Numbered from the stretch's first letter, positions 14,700 through 23,448 are shown. The stretch is 34,462 bases of DNA from Candidatus Obscuribacter sp. (GCA_021772095.1 JADYXR010000063.1:1-34462), one strand, 5' to 3'. Numbers and translations are program-made. The notes: generated by a model from the sequence alone, not told the origin.

Positions 14700-15842
14700 T
14701 TATGTCATCGCTCCGCCGCCAGGAACGCTGCCAAAATAGGGCACGGTATTCGTAAACGTCTCCACGTCCTTGATGATTGCCTGCGGAATGAGATTGTTGG
14801 GACCGACCTTCAGGCTTGGCATCTTCTTAATCGCTGTGCCAATCGCCAGCATCTCCACGACACCGCCGCCCAGGTCATATACGTAAGTCTTGACGCCCAC
14901 CACATCCTCAGCCCCACACCCGGCAGCGTCCTCTTCGATCATCGACAGCGCTTTAATTCGGGCTTGATAGATCAGATACGTCAGTTCTTTGACTTCGCCC
15001 CGGACAAAACTTTTGAACATTGCTTTGACACCACCGGCGAAACCCACCGAAAATACAGACACGCCCAGGACGAGCTTGATTGGGCAGTATCCGGCGTGGA
15101 TCACGTTCCACATTTCCTCGTTCGTCAGGTCACTCGTGATCGGATTCTCTTTAAACTCGGAAGGAAGATCGGGATGAAATGACGCTGTTCCAGTCATCAA
15201 CATTTCTTGAATACCGATAAGCGATGAAATCACCGTCTGAATTCCAAGCACGGCGTTTGCGCCAGCCTCTCTCGCCTCGGTTGTGATCCGTTCAAGAGCC
15301 AGGTGTCGCGTACGATTGAGCATTCCGGAATACTCGATCACCTCTCCACTTTTCAAACTTCGCAGAGCACCCATGACACCGCCGCCGATACCAATAGAAT
15401 ATGCTACGTTTCCAAAAACGAATTGAACAGGTCGAAAACCACAATCAAGTTGGCAGTATAATTCCTGACCATTAGCCGATGTCGAGAAGACGTGGTCGTC
15501 GGCGTGCGCCTGGTATCCGGATTGATGGATCGTCGATCCGATCGATAAATATTCGATGTTCGAGTCATGGAAAATCAATTGACTGGTCACACCGGTCACG
15601 CCCTCGCCGCTGTGGCGGCGCGCTTCTTCGACCATGCGCAAATATGAAAGCGCTCGTCCTTCGCGGATAATTCCCGTCAGTTCATGGACCTCGCCGCCGC
15701 CCATGGTGCGCAAACTCGACGCGATACCACCGACTACACCGAGCGCAAACACGCTGTTTCCCACCACCAAGTTACCTGGTTCAAAGCCTTTCTCGCGCAA
15801 ACAATAGAGTTCGTTGCCGGACAATCCAGTAATAATTGGCAT
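14700..15842 (-). CDS. Three-domain YbjQ/DUF74-like heavy-metal-binding protein
   Basis: The 380-residue protein consists of three homologous units of about 125 residues. Each repeats the pattern [GL]-x-P-x-x-[FL]-V-x-G-N-x-[VA]-[FY]-[AS]-[LIV]-G followed by GGxxxxLRS-GEV, an Arg/Ala-rich helix and an A-xxV-G-V segment. The units begin near LREKGFEPGNLVVGNSVFAL, LDCGFRPVQFVFGNVAYSI and IHAGYCPIKLVLGVSVFSV. Single-domain YbjQ proteins of about 105 residues form pentameric rings and are annotated as heavy-metal-binding, although their function is not established. A triple fusion is unusual. GAGGA lies seven bases before the ATG. There is no signal peptide. The cysteines in units two and three are not conserved between units, which argues against a shared Cys metal site. 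Confidence 0.8.
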   Translation of the reverse strand: MPIITGLSGNELYCLREKGFEPGNLVVGNSVFALGVVGGIASSLRTMGGGEVHELTGIIREGRALSYLRMVEEARRHSGEGVTGVTSQLIFHDSNIEYLSIGSTIHQSGYQAHADDHVFSTSANGQELYCQLDCGFRPVQFVFGNVAYSIGIGGGVMGALRSLKSGEVIEYSGMLNRTRHLALERITTEAREAGANAVLGIQTVISSLIGIQEMLMTGTASFHPDLPSEFKENPITSDLTNEEMWNVIHAGYCPIKLVLGVSVFSVGFAGGVKAMFKSFVRGEVKELTYLIYQARIKALSMIEEDAAGCGAEDVVGVKTYVYDLGGGVVEMLAIGTAIKKMPSLKVGPNNLIPQAIIKDVETFTNTVPYFGSVPGGGAMT

Positions 15843-15982
15843 AAAAAATCCTCAAGCGAAGTGAGAACATGGTACGCCCTTGACTAGACTGTGGTGGCAC
15901 ACACATCATTTAGGATGGATTTTAAACGCATCGAGCCTCCGACAAGCAAGACTTTAAGCCCATCGAATTCTTGTGTACAAAA

Positions 15983-16927
15983 CTAATCGTCGCCCGCGGC
16001 CATGGCGACTCCAGAGCCGCTCTGAGCCGCCTGATCCTTCGCGCGCTCCGCTTCAGCCAGTAGCGTGCCCAGATCCTGCGCATCGCCCGGATAACTCGCC
16101 ACACCAACTGCAGCAACTAGTTTGTCACCGGAGGCCAACGTTTCCAATCCAGTGGCAAGCAATGCTTTCACAAGCCGATCGGCTATACGAGCGGCTTTAT
16201 CCGCACGCATGCCAATCAAGATCACACCGAACGCATTGTTCTCATAGTGGGCAAAAATGTTTCTCGATGTCGTTAGCTTATCGAGCTTCATCGCCAGCTC
16301 TTGCACCTGCTGCGAAGTCAACGCCGCCTTGCTGCGCGACGCATTATTGCGTCCGATCTGGATGTCCATAACCATGACTGACAGCGGTATCTGCGAACAT
16401 TTGATTTGCACGCCCAGCAAAAACAAAAATGCGGCGTAACTGAAAAGTCCGGTTTCCTCAGACAGCATGCACTGCCGCACCGACTCGACCGTTCTAATAT
16501 CGATGTCTTTCGGATGCACGAGTTGCGTCGCCGTAGGCGCCGCCGCGATTTCAATCACGTTGAGACGCAAGAGATTTGCGACAACCGGAACCCACTTACT
16601 GCGCTGCATATCGAGCTCGTTGACGATATCTTCGAGACTGGAATAGCCATCGACTTCGACGTAAAAGTTTTTCAATTCGGCAAGCGCAATCGGCTCACCT
16701 TTGGTCATTGCTTGCTCAAACTCTTGCTCGCTCAGATCCTCATTGGTTTGAAACAGAATGGAAGTCATCCGAATCCCTTGTTTCATCAAGAAGTTCGTAT
16801 TATCGAGAAGGAGGCAGCCCTCCAAAATCAGAGACTCCAGACCGCGGTTAATCGTCTGTTCATCAGTCTTTAGTTTTGGCTCAAACAGAAAATCGCCTTC
16901 GTTCCAACAGACACCTGCAGGAAGCAA
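15983..16927 (-). CDS. C-terminal part of frameshifted DUF4388 protein, GGDEF-like end
   Basis: This frame holds the end of a DUF4388 domain (CWNEGDFLFEPKLKTDEQTI) and then a middle region of about 150 residues that includes a DUF4388-like secondary segment. A C-terminal domain of about 120 residues recalls a degenerate GGDEF/cyclase fold (NIFAHYENNAFGVILIGM, ADRLVKALLATG, VGVASYPGDAQDLGTLLAEA). The GG[D/E]EF signature itself is absent, so it is not expected to make cyclic di-GMP. The only possible local start is a TTG without a ribosome binding site. The frame continues the upstream fragment after a one-base shift near 16910, so this is probably one broken or misread gene. See the fragment at 16870-17568. 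Confidence 0.65.
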   Translation of the reverse strand: MLPAGVCWNEGDFLFEPKLKTDEQTINRGLESLILEGCLLLDNTNFLMKQGIRMTSILFQTNEDLSEQEFEQAMTKGEPIALAELKNFYVEVDGYSSLEDIVNELDMQRSKWVPVVANLLRLNVIEIAAAPTATQLVHPKDIDIRTVESVRQCMLSEETGLFSYAAFLFLLGVQIKCSQIPLSVMVMDIQIGRNNASRSKAALTSQQVQELAMKLDKLTTSRNIFAHYENNAFGVILIGMRADKAARIADRLVKALLATGLETLASGDKLVAAVGVASYPGDAQDLGTLLAEAERAKDQAAQSGSGVAMAAGDD

Positions 16928-17568
16928 TCCTCGCCGACGCCCTTGGTACCTTCCGCATGGACTGGCACACCCCTCTGAAAAAATATGTCAGCAAAGCTGG
17001 TCGCGTGACGATGAATGCGCAAACGCCCGGACATGGTGCCCATTCCAATCGATTGCAACAAGTTGGTTATGTGCACCAGTTTCAAATTGCCTTTGAGAGT
17101 TTCTTCTTTAGGCAGCGTCAAACCGATGGATTCATCGATGGTTGGAATATTCGTGAACGTCTGGTGCGCAGTCGGTTCTTGCACCGGACGCGCTCTGGGT
17201 AAGTGCTTTTTGATGCCGCCCGAACCGCCCGGAAACGATGCTTTGGGCTGAGTCACCGCACCGAAATTGTTGGTGGTAGCGGCTTCCCGTATCAAATCTT
17301 TGATGCAGAGAATGTCGTCAGTGACGAGATACCACATCTCGATCGCTTCCTTGCCGTCACCAGAAAACATCCGCCATTCGCAGGATTCGCCGATGGATTG
17401 ACCATGTTCGATGGACAGCGCGAAATTTTTTGAGTCCTTCGTTGTCCAGCCGTAGTAAAATTTTTCATTGTCACGACAAGCCGCATCCATGATGGCTTGC
17501 AGCTCGTCGACATTCGGCTCTTGTGGAAGAATCTTAAATCGCTGAGTGTCAGCTGACTGTTCGAGCAT
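16870..17568 (-). CDS. N-terminal part of frameshifted DUF4388 protein
   Basis: The 232-residue fragment has an N-terminal domain of unknown type (about 10-100, YYGWTTKDSKNFALSIEHGQ). A Pro-rich linker follows, and then the start of a DUF4388/PatA-N domain (about 160-215: LKGNLKLVHITNLLQSIGMG, SGRLRIHRHATSFADIFF, GVPVHAEGTKGVGEDCF). After GEDCFLQV the family expects a W-x-x-G-x-F-x-F-x-P end. Here the frame drifts into SVGTKAIFCLSQN and stops, while CWNEGDFLFEP appears in the next frame. Restoring one base near 16910-16911 would give a single protein of about 527 residues ending at 15983. DUF4388 proteins are linked to gliding and signalling in bacteria. Confidence 0.7.
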   Translation of the reverse strand: MLEQSADTQRFKILPQEPNVDELQAIMDAACRDNEKFYYGWTTKDSKNFALSIEHGQSIGESCEWRMFSGDGKEAIEMWYLVTDDILCIKDLIREAATTNNFGAVTQPKASFPGGSGGIKKHLPRARPVQEPTAHQTFTNIPTIDESIGLTLPKEETLKGNLKLVHITNLLQSIGMGTMSGRLRIHRHATSFADIFFQRGVPVHAEGTKGVGEDCFLQVSVGTKAIFCLSQN

Positions 17569-18026
17569 GTACTGTTAGATGGTGTCTCTGCCTGACGTAA
17601 TACTCAAATATTGTACCCAGGAGATCTTCAATAACCGCTTTGTGAAAGCTACTGCGATCATGTGTGACAGATAATTCTCGGCAGCCGATTTTTTTTGCGC
17701 AGACAAACTTGGTTTAAACCAGTCGCCATCGGAAGTTCGGAGCTACTAAAACTCGAATTGTCAAAATGCTCGAATGATAAAGGCACGGCGGATTACGTAG
17801 GCCAATTCGTAACGTTGCTTATTGGCTAACGCAAAGACTTCAATGGCCTTTCACTTTCAGCTTGATCCGATTACGCTCGACCTAAACTCTGAAACTAAAC
17901 TCTCAACTCTGAAAGCTACTGTCTAAAAGCTAAACAGCAAAAGCAAAACCTCTGAAACGCTCATCCCCGCATAGCCTCAAATCAACCCGACCCGAACAGC
18001 TTGCTACAAGCGATAGTACCAACCGG
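17569..18026. other. Intergenic region, low complexity
   Basis: No gene is evident in these 458 bases. The part at 17880-17960 contains three imperfect copies of aactctgaaa with intervening ctaaa runs. No promoter-quality pair was found for the leftward DUF4388 gene starting at 17568. Confidence 0.5.
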
Positions 18027-18064
18027 AGAAAAACAAATTGGAGCGATCCCGAAGGACACTCCAA
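18027..18064 (-). terminator. Intrinsic terminator with TTCG tetraloop
   Basis: On the minus strand ttggagtgtcc and ggatcgctccaa pair around a TTCG tetraloop, with one mismatch and one bulge. TTTGTTTTT follows directly. It ends the leftward exported-protein gene whose stop is about 85 bp upstream, at 18150. Confidence 0.85.
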
Positions 18065-18149
18065 CTTGCTTAAACTCGACGCAGTCTGGATTGAGCTAAA
18101 CAGGCAATGCCGATTCCACTCGTCCTTGACTAAGCGCTTCGTTCGCCAC

Positions 18150-19373
18150 TCACTCCCAATCGTAGACGAGAGCGGGTCCATACAAGCGGAAGCCAGGCGG
18201 CGACGCGATTGGTTTTGGCGTGGTGAGCGCTTCTTCGGGGACATCAACCGGTTTCGGTTGAGCCAGCTTATTGCTGTCGGCCAGTTTGCCCTGTGCGTTG
18301 TAGCGATCGATTTGCACGATTGCTCCGCTGTCGTCGAGCAGGCTGACCAGCTTCTGTTCGCCGGGCAAATCAACGATGATCTTCGCGACTTTCGTACCAT
18401 CTTTGTTCATTTCGATGATACGAATCAGTTTTTTGGTCGAGAAATCGTGCTCCTCAACCTTGCGCAGAGCCGGCGCATCGCCTTCTCGCCAAACCTGAGT
18501 ATACGTCCGGGTTTCGTCCTGCGAGAGGAAAGCGACGACGCGGCGATTAAAGCGGGTATCCCACTTCTGCAACAGGCGTCCTTTTTCGTCGGAGTGACCG
18601 GCGACTTTGTAGTACGGATCGTTGGCATATTCCAGCAGGATCGTGATGCCGTCCGGTCCGTAGACATAGCCCTTTTCGCCGATTTTGGTACGGTAGAAAA
18701 TCGCGGTTTTCTTGCCGTCCGGCCCATAGAGGGTGACGCCTAATTCAAGCCCGTCGTGAGAAACAACGACGCCTGCCAGTTGGCTGCCGTCGCGCCGAAA
18801 CTGCGTCTCGGACACAAATTCCTTGAGCTTGTTGAATTTCCGAAAACGCTCGACTGCCACGCCGTCGTCGAAAAAGAAACGCGAGACGTAGCTGCCATCA
18901 CGATCGGCTAGGCCAGAACGTTCAAGGGTGCCATCGGTGCGATAGACGTCATGACGCGTGAAAGTACTGCCATCAGGGCCATAAGTCGCATAAGACTGCA
19001 AGCGCCCGAGGTCACCATTGACGGTGGCATAATGTTTCGTGCGCTCGAAGACGGTTCGGTCGGCACGATAGCGAATAAACTCCTTCATGCCGTTCTTATA
19101 TTCGAGGCGGGTTTCCACCTTCGTGTTCTCGACGTAGCAGTCGTAGCCGATGCGCACCTCGCGATCCGCATTCGGCAAAACAATAGTCGTCGGACTGCGG
19201 CTCGGATACGGTCCACCAGAGATGCCCTGACAGGGGCTGCGATGCGTCACGGGTGGGAATGAAGTGGTCCAACCCTCAATGATAGAAACGGGGCTGGGGA
19301 CAAGGGCGATCGCAAGCGCGATTCCTGCTGCCGCCAAAACTAGTGCCCGAAGTGTTTTTGATTTCGTGGGCAT
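18150..19373 (-). CDS. Exported or anchored protein with YD/MORN-like repeats
   Basis: The 407-residue protein begins MPTKSKTLRALVLAAAGIAL, a basic n-region and hydrophobic core (about 9-26) that act as signal peptide or anchor. The long mature part is rich in Tyr, Asp, Gly and Arg. It repeats a motif of the form Y-G-x-D-G-x-x-x-x-x followed by strand residues: TYGPDGSTFTRHD, YRTDGTLERS, FRRDGSQLAG, LYGPDGKKTA, VYGPDGITIL and SDEKGRLLQK. This pattern resembles MORN/YD-type beta-repeat surface proteins. The C-terminus is Pro-rich. I prefer the ATG at 19373 to one 54 bases upstream, because GGAG lies six bases before it and the signal peptide then starts the protein. A terminator follows at 18027-18064. 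The function is unknown. Confidence 0.7.
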   Translation of the reverse strand: MPTKSKTLRALVLAAAGIALAIALVPSPVSIIEGWTTSFPPVTHRSPCQGISGGPYPSRSPTTIVLPNADREVRIGYDCYVENTKVETRLEYKNGMKEFIRYRADRTVFERTKHYATVNGDLGRLQSYATYGPDGSTFTRHDVYRTDGTLERSGLADRDGSYVSRFFFDDGVAVERFRKFNKLKEFVSETQFRRDGSQLAGVVVSHDGLELGVTLYGPDGKKTAIFYRTKIGEKGYVYGPDGITILLEYANDPYYKVAGHSDEKGRLLQKWDTRFNRRVVAFLSQDETRTYTQVWREGDAPALRKVEEHDFSTKKLIRIIEMNKDGTKVAKIIVDLPGEQKLVSLLDDSGAIVQIDRYNAQGKLADSNKLAQPKPVDVPEEALTTPKPIASPPGFRLYGPALVYDWE

Positions 19374-19874
19374 GGATAGCTCCATATGTGCGACCCGATT
19401 GCTCGGGGTGTAGCTTCTACTTTTCAATGCTTCTCATCCTCGACAAAACTTCGGCCAAGCTCAAATCCACAGCCAAGCTAGCGCGAAGGGCACAGCAAAT
19501 GCGTTTCACGAAGCCGAAAGTTCCATTTCCGCGGTCAAGCGGAGGTTGGATGTTTAGACAGCTGTGTGTTTTGATTTGAGAAAAGGAGAAATTTCGTCCG
19601 CGAGAAATGAAAAGAATGGGCTTATTACATTACTGATTTGATTACTGAAAACAAAATCTTTGAATAGAACGAAACCAACTGGATACCAAGCGCTGAAATC
19701 CCCATCCCACAATGGTTAAAGCCAAGAGGAGCCGGCTCCGGTTGAGCAATGTGGTAAGACCGGTCTAATTCTTTCTTGTGATTTAATCTGACCACCTCTG
19801 ACAAAGCTCACGCAGCTAGTGGTAAGGTCGGTAATGTAACTTCCGTCGCAACAATATTACCACTTGTAACAGAG
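19374..19874. other. 500-bp intergenic region with repeated regulatory-like motifs
   Basis: No gene is evident. Two related motifs, gtggtaagaccggt (19751-19764) and gtggtaaggtcggt (19819-19832), lie 68 bp apart, and ttaccacttgtaac near 19857 resembles their inverse. They sit upstream of the leftward exported-protein gene and just beyond the end of the MocR gene. They may be binding sites for a transcription factor. Confidence 0.4.
19755..19768. promoter_or_regulatory. Putative TetR-type operator, site C
   Basis: The sequence taagaccggtctaa contains the perfect 10-bp palindrome AGACCGGTCT (19757-19766). Its core is shared with sites A (6814) and B (6499), suggesting one regulator for scattered targets. 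No canonical promoter overlaps it that I can identify. Confidence 0.4.
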
Positions 19875-21323
19875 CTATTTAAACGCTGTCACCAGCTTGC
19901 GTACGCCCTTTCTGATCAAACTCTCATCCAGGTTTCCAAAACCCATGATGAATTCGTTAGCAACCGGCTTTCGCAAATAGAATTGATTCGTACTCATTAA
20001 TCCAACTCCGACTTTTGCAGCACGCGCTATCAATTCGTCCTGATCGAATCGCGAATTAAATCGCACGAGAATAAACACACCGCTGGTGTCGGGGCCGATT
20101 GTTACTGTTGATCCAAACCGTTTCTGCAGCTCATCGACAAGCGCCTGACGCCGTTCTCCGTAAAGGGACCGCAGACGTTTCACGTGACGATCAAGATGAC
20201 CTTCATTGATAAAGTCGGCAACGGCAGCCTGCATATGCGGCGACAGTTGCGCGCCCGCCAATTCGCGGGCAGATTGATAAAGCGGCACCAGATGCAGTGG
20301 CACGATCAAATAACCCAGAGCGAGCGATGGGAACATTAGCTGGTTCAATGTTCCGAGATAAACCACTCTTTCATCCGTATCCAGGCTCATCAGCGCAGGA
20401 ATCGGCTTGCCTGCCGCCTGATACTCGCTATCGTAATCATCTTCGAGAACCAGAACATCGTGCTCGCGAGCCCAATCGAGAAACGCCAGTCTCCTGGACA
20501 GAGGCATGACACCGCCAGTCGGAAATTGATGCGCCGGCGTCACGTAGGCGAGGTCGATGCGGCGGTCGTCTTTACCAGCGGTCGCGCCTGGCAGTTTGTC
20601 AACGCGCAATCCTTTTTGATCGACCGACACGGCGGAAAGTTTTGCACCGCAGGCTTTGAACGCGGCTGGAGTGAAGCCCGGGTCTTCAACCACAGCAATG
20701 CTTTCAGACGAGAGGTGCAGACGCGCCACGAGGTCGAGTCCCTGATTTAAACCATTGACGACCACAACTTGACAGGGATCACAGTTGACGCCGCGGAAAC
20801 GTTTGACCAGCCCGGACAGTGCCTTTCGCAAGTCTTCAGAACCTTGAGGATCGACACTGGTATCGAGCATGGTGACATCTTCAGTGCGTGCCTGTCGCCC
20901 GATAATACGTGCCCATTCAGCCAGGGGAAACTGATCGAGAGCCGGTTTCCAGCAGTAGAATGAAATCGCTGGTTCACTTTCAGCTGTTGGAGGCTGCGGT
21001 ATTTTGGACACGAATCGACCAAAGTCGGACAGGGCAAAACGCGCCGATTTAGACGTTCTTGCAGCTCCATCCTGTTTAATCTCAGATGACACATAGCTGC
21101 CTGAACCAGGTCGCGTTTCGATATACCCTTCCTGGGCAAGCTGCTCTAAACAGGCAGTTATAGTCGGTCTCGATACATCGAGCTCGATCGCCCAATCTCG
21201 CGTCGAAGGAATTTTGTCGCCCGGTTTTAAAACGCCGCTCAAAATCAGCCTGGTCAGCCCGTCATAAAGTTGCCTATTAAGAGGAATCGACGAGCTGCGA
21301 TCGAGAGTAATTTTGAACTTCAT
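19875..21323 (-). CDS. MocR/PdxR-type GntR regulator lacking the PLP lysine
   Basis: The 482-residue protein joins an N-terminal GntR winged helix (about 8-80: PLNRQLYDGLTRLILSGVLK, IPSTRDWAIELDVSRPTI) to a fold-type-I aminotransferase domain (about 115-480). Family landmarks are present: EDPGFTPAAF, TPAHQFPTGG (about 262-271) and EDDYDSEY (about 294-301). The usual YIGTFSKxLxPxLRLGY block reads YLGTLNQLMFPSLALGY. The PLP-binding Lys is therefore Gln, at about residue 328 (codon CAG), and the following Arg of LRLGY is Ala. Covalent PLP binding should be lost. I chose the ATG at 21323 (MKFKITLDR), which fits family length, over an upstream one at 21404. MocR proteins control PLP or amino-acid genes, but no such target lies nearby. 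Confidence 0.88.
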   Translation of the reverse strand: MKFKITLDRSSSIPLNRQLYDGLTRLILSGVLKPGDKIPSTRDWAIELDVSRPTITACLEQLAQEGYIETRPGSGSYVSSEIKQDGAARTSKSARFALSDFGRFVSKIPQPPTAESEPAISFYCWKPALDQFPLAEWARIIGRQARTEDVTMLDTSVDPQGSEDLRKALSGLVKRFRGVNCDPCQVVVVNGLNQGLDLVARLHLSSESIAVVEDPGFTPAAFKACGAKLSAVSVDQKGLRVDKLPGATAGKDDRRIDLAYVTPAHQFPTGGVMPLSRRLAFLDWAREHDVLVLEDDYDSEYQAAGKPIPALMSLDTDERVVYLGTLNQLMFPSLALGYLIVPLHLVPLYQSARELAGAQLSPHMQAAVADFINEGHLDRHVKRLRSLYGERRQALVDELQKRFGSTVTIGPDTSGVFILVRFNSRFDQDELIARAAKVGVGLMSTNQFYLRKPVANEFIMGFGNLDESLIRKGVRKLVTAFK

Positions 21324-21528
21324 TGCCGGGGCACCAATTCGATTTATAGATTCTACAGCAAATTTAGTCGGTGATACTATACGAAAGCGTATAAAAACCC
21401 ACAATCAAAACGGTGAGAACGCAAGCCCCTTCACTATTTCCAGCTTCGGGATGATGCCGAAACCAGAAAAGAGAAAAGGCTTGCAGTTTTCCCGCGCTAA
21501 AAGTAACGGACCAAATGAGGACAACGAT

Positions 21529-22224
21529 TCACCACGCGCTCACTGAGCAGCCACGAGACCAGTTTTCCTTCTCGAACTGTCCGTCAACAAATTCGAGCCA
21601 AAGTTTTTCACTGGACCGAAGCGCGATAACCGCGTCTTTGCTGACCGCCAGCATGCCGACCGGGATTTCAGAGGGCTTGACGTTGCCTATCACCACCACC
21701 AGTTTCCTGCCCCGAGCAGTAGCCTCTCTGGCGAACGCGGTCATCAGCTCAAAGCCCTCGCCGATGCTACCATCCGACGAGAGTGTGAGAATGCGGTCGT
21801 CCGATTCGAGCAGTCGCTTCGCCACTTCCACTTGCCCCTCGAATGCAGCGGCCGAAATACTGCGACTTATGTCGACCTCAACCATTACGTCAATCGTGCG
21901 CTCGGCGATCACGTACTCGCTTACGGGAAACATCGTCTGAACCATAATCTGAACCATAAACCACATGCTTATCAGAAGGCCGATGAAAGCGGTTGGAATG
22001 TCTGAGAAAACTGAAGAACGAACAATCCGAAAGATACAGCGTGAAGCGGGAAGGTCCCATTCACCAAAGGCTCGATGAAGAGTCTCTCGCCGCAGACAGT
22101 TTACAAAGAACACAAAACCAAACACGAGGCCGGCAATCGGCATTGAAAATAGCAGCAGCAGGAAATTCAGAGTCTGGATTCGCACGAAAATCTGAGCGGA
22201 CCGGGATTCGGTTGTTCTGTGCAT
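21529..22224 (-). CDS. Membrane protein with VWA-like domain
   Basis: The 231-residue protein has two hydrophobic regions, about 20-42 and 78-98, and then a cytoplasmic or periplasmic domain from about 105. That domain begins TIDVMVEVDISRSISAAAFE, whose Asp118-x-Ser120-x-Ser122 matches the DxSxS metal-ion-dependent adhesion site of von Willebrand A domains. Later strands (RILTLSSDG, KLVVVIGN) fit the alternating fold. The third and fourth MIDAS residues are not clear and the domain is short (about 125 residues), so it may be degenerate. AAGGTG lies five bases before the ATG. Membrane VWA proteins often partner MoxR ATPases, but none is nearby. Confidence 0.6.
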   Translation of the reverse strand: MHRTTESRSAQIFVRIQTLNFLLLLFSMPIAGLVFGFVFFVNCLRRETLHRAFGEWDLPASRCIFRIVRSSVFSDIPTAFIGLLISMWFMVQIMVQTMFPVSEYVIAERTIDVMVEVDISRSISAAAFEGQVEVAKRLLESDDRILTLSSDGSIGEGFELMTAFAREATARGRKLVVVIGNVKPSEIPVGMLAVSKDAVIALRSSEKLWLEFVDGQFEKENWSRGCSVSAW

Positions 22225-22634
22225 AGGTCACCTTGTCGAAATGGAGATTCCCGAAACGAGAGGCAGTGCCAGGCAGCCCAGTGCCGCGCGAGCTTAGCTC
22301 CTCTGGCTTCTCAAACTAGCTGATAGTCGCGAAGCAGTTCTTACGGCCAAATTGCTTGCCTTACCGAGAGCTCTGCGAGTCGAAGCAGAGCTTGGTGAAG
22401 CAGAACTCGTTGAGACTGAACTCTTGACCCTCGAGCTGCCGGTTTGGTTTGACACGAAGCGCTCCTTAATGTCTGCCTGCGGCAGAACTGGGAGTTTTTA
22501 CACAGCATTTATGTCAAGCGGCCGTCGAGCGGCCACTGATACCGAGTTTGGTGCGTGTTGGTAGTCATGCTCGAATGCACTGGCGGAAATTCGGATTTGC
22601 TCTGGTTGCGCTGTCGGCTGGCTTTTGGTTCCTT

Positions 22635-22720
22635 GATCAGTGAGGGAAAGTGGATATGCTCAAACCCTATGTTCTGAGAGAAGCATGATTAACTGTGGAA
22701 ACCCACAGCACGTGCCTATT
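22635..22720. repeat. Imperfect duplicated palindromic element, copy 1
   Basis: It shares with copy 2 the order gtgag-g-aagt[g/a]gatatgc near its left end and a palindrome near its right end, here ctgtggaaacccacag, about 50 bp apart. The middle is diverged. Confidence 0.45.
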
Positions 22721-22930
22721 TATATGAACGCCGGTCACCTCTTCTTGGCTTGCGCCGTTTTCGATGCGCACAAAGAGAGTAGTCGTATTCGTAGTCCTAC
22801 CATGCCTTCAGGCAGTATCTAACGATTGATCGCCAATTCCTTTATTCCGGAGGACGCCACCACGCGTGATGCGCAGTGAGTAATTTTGGAAAAGGCGAAA
22901 GGGGCGATTACTAAGCGTTTTTGTCCCTGT

Positions 22931-23012
22931 TGAGTGAGTGAAGTAGATATGCCTAACCGTAGCGTCCCTGGTGCGAATTGATCAATCTACTGTGGATATG
23001 CACAGCCCGGGC
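22931..23012. repeat. Imperfect duplicated palindromic element, copy 2
   Basis: It begins tgagtgagtgaagtagatatgc and ends with ctgtggatatgcacag, matching the layout of copy 1 about 300 bp to the left. The embedded tgtggatat is one base from a DnaA box, but a single weak match is no evidence for an origin. Confidence 0.45.
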
Positions 23013-23316
23013 GCGTTGCGCGGCGGGCACCAGGTTTCGCAATCACAATTTTGCGACTGTTTGAATGCGTCTAAAACGATCAACTATTTCGCGTACGTGG
23101 TTACACCAGTCGTTTCCAGCCATCGGATCTGGCGCAATAGCATCCATCGATATTGGTAATTCCATCAAGGTTGAAACTGCGTCACTCAAGTTTCAAATCG
23201 ACCATCCGCTCGGTAACTGAATCAGCGAAACAGCTAGCGAAGCGCCTCGAACCGATCGGGCAACTCCGCAATATCGCGCTCAATACCTATACTATCTCTT
23301 GTCGTTTCCCCCAGAC

Positions 23317-23364
23317 CTAAAAAGAGTGGGACATGATCTCCTCGCGGAAATCACGTCCTACTCT
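23317..23364 (-). terminator. Intrinsic terminator of the SDR gene
   Basis: On the minus strand agagtaggacgtgat and atcatgtcccactct pair at 13 of 15 positions, and TTTTTAGG follows. It lies about 150 bp beyond the SDR stop and past the 31-bp repeats. Confidence 0.8.
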
Positions 23365-23448
23365 GTAAATGGTTAATCACTCTCCGCGACAACGCTATCG
23401 CGAATGACGACAACTACTCGATGACAAGGCCGACACGACGACCTCTGC

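Larger units (their letters stand above)
22225..23316. other. Gene-poor region of about 1.1 kb
   Basis: No convincing gene is found. Frames here are short and lack ribosome binding sites. The region contains a duplicated palindrome-bearing element (22635-22720 and 22931-23012). Between the copies is an imperfect long stem, atcgccaattcctttattcc near 22831 with ggaaaaggcgaaaggggcgat near 22891. A structured RNA or degenerate repeat family is possible. Confidence 0.5.

Noticed and set aside
18066..18743. 225-codon plus-strand frame
   Set aside because: Antisense to the exported repeat protein; Phe/Val/Asp-rich shadow composition.
22970..23010. Possible DnaA box or replication origin
   Set aside because: One near-match (tgtggatat) and a palindrome are not a cluster, and no replication gene is nearby.
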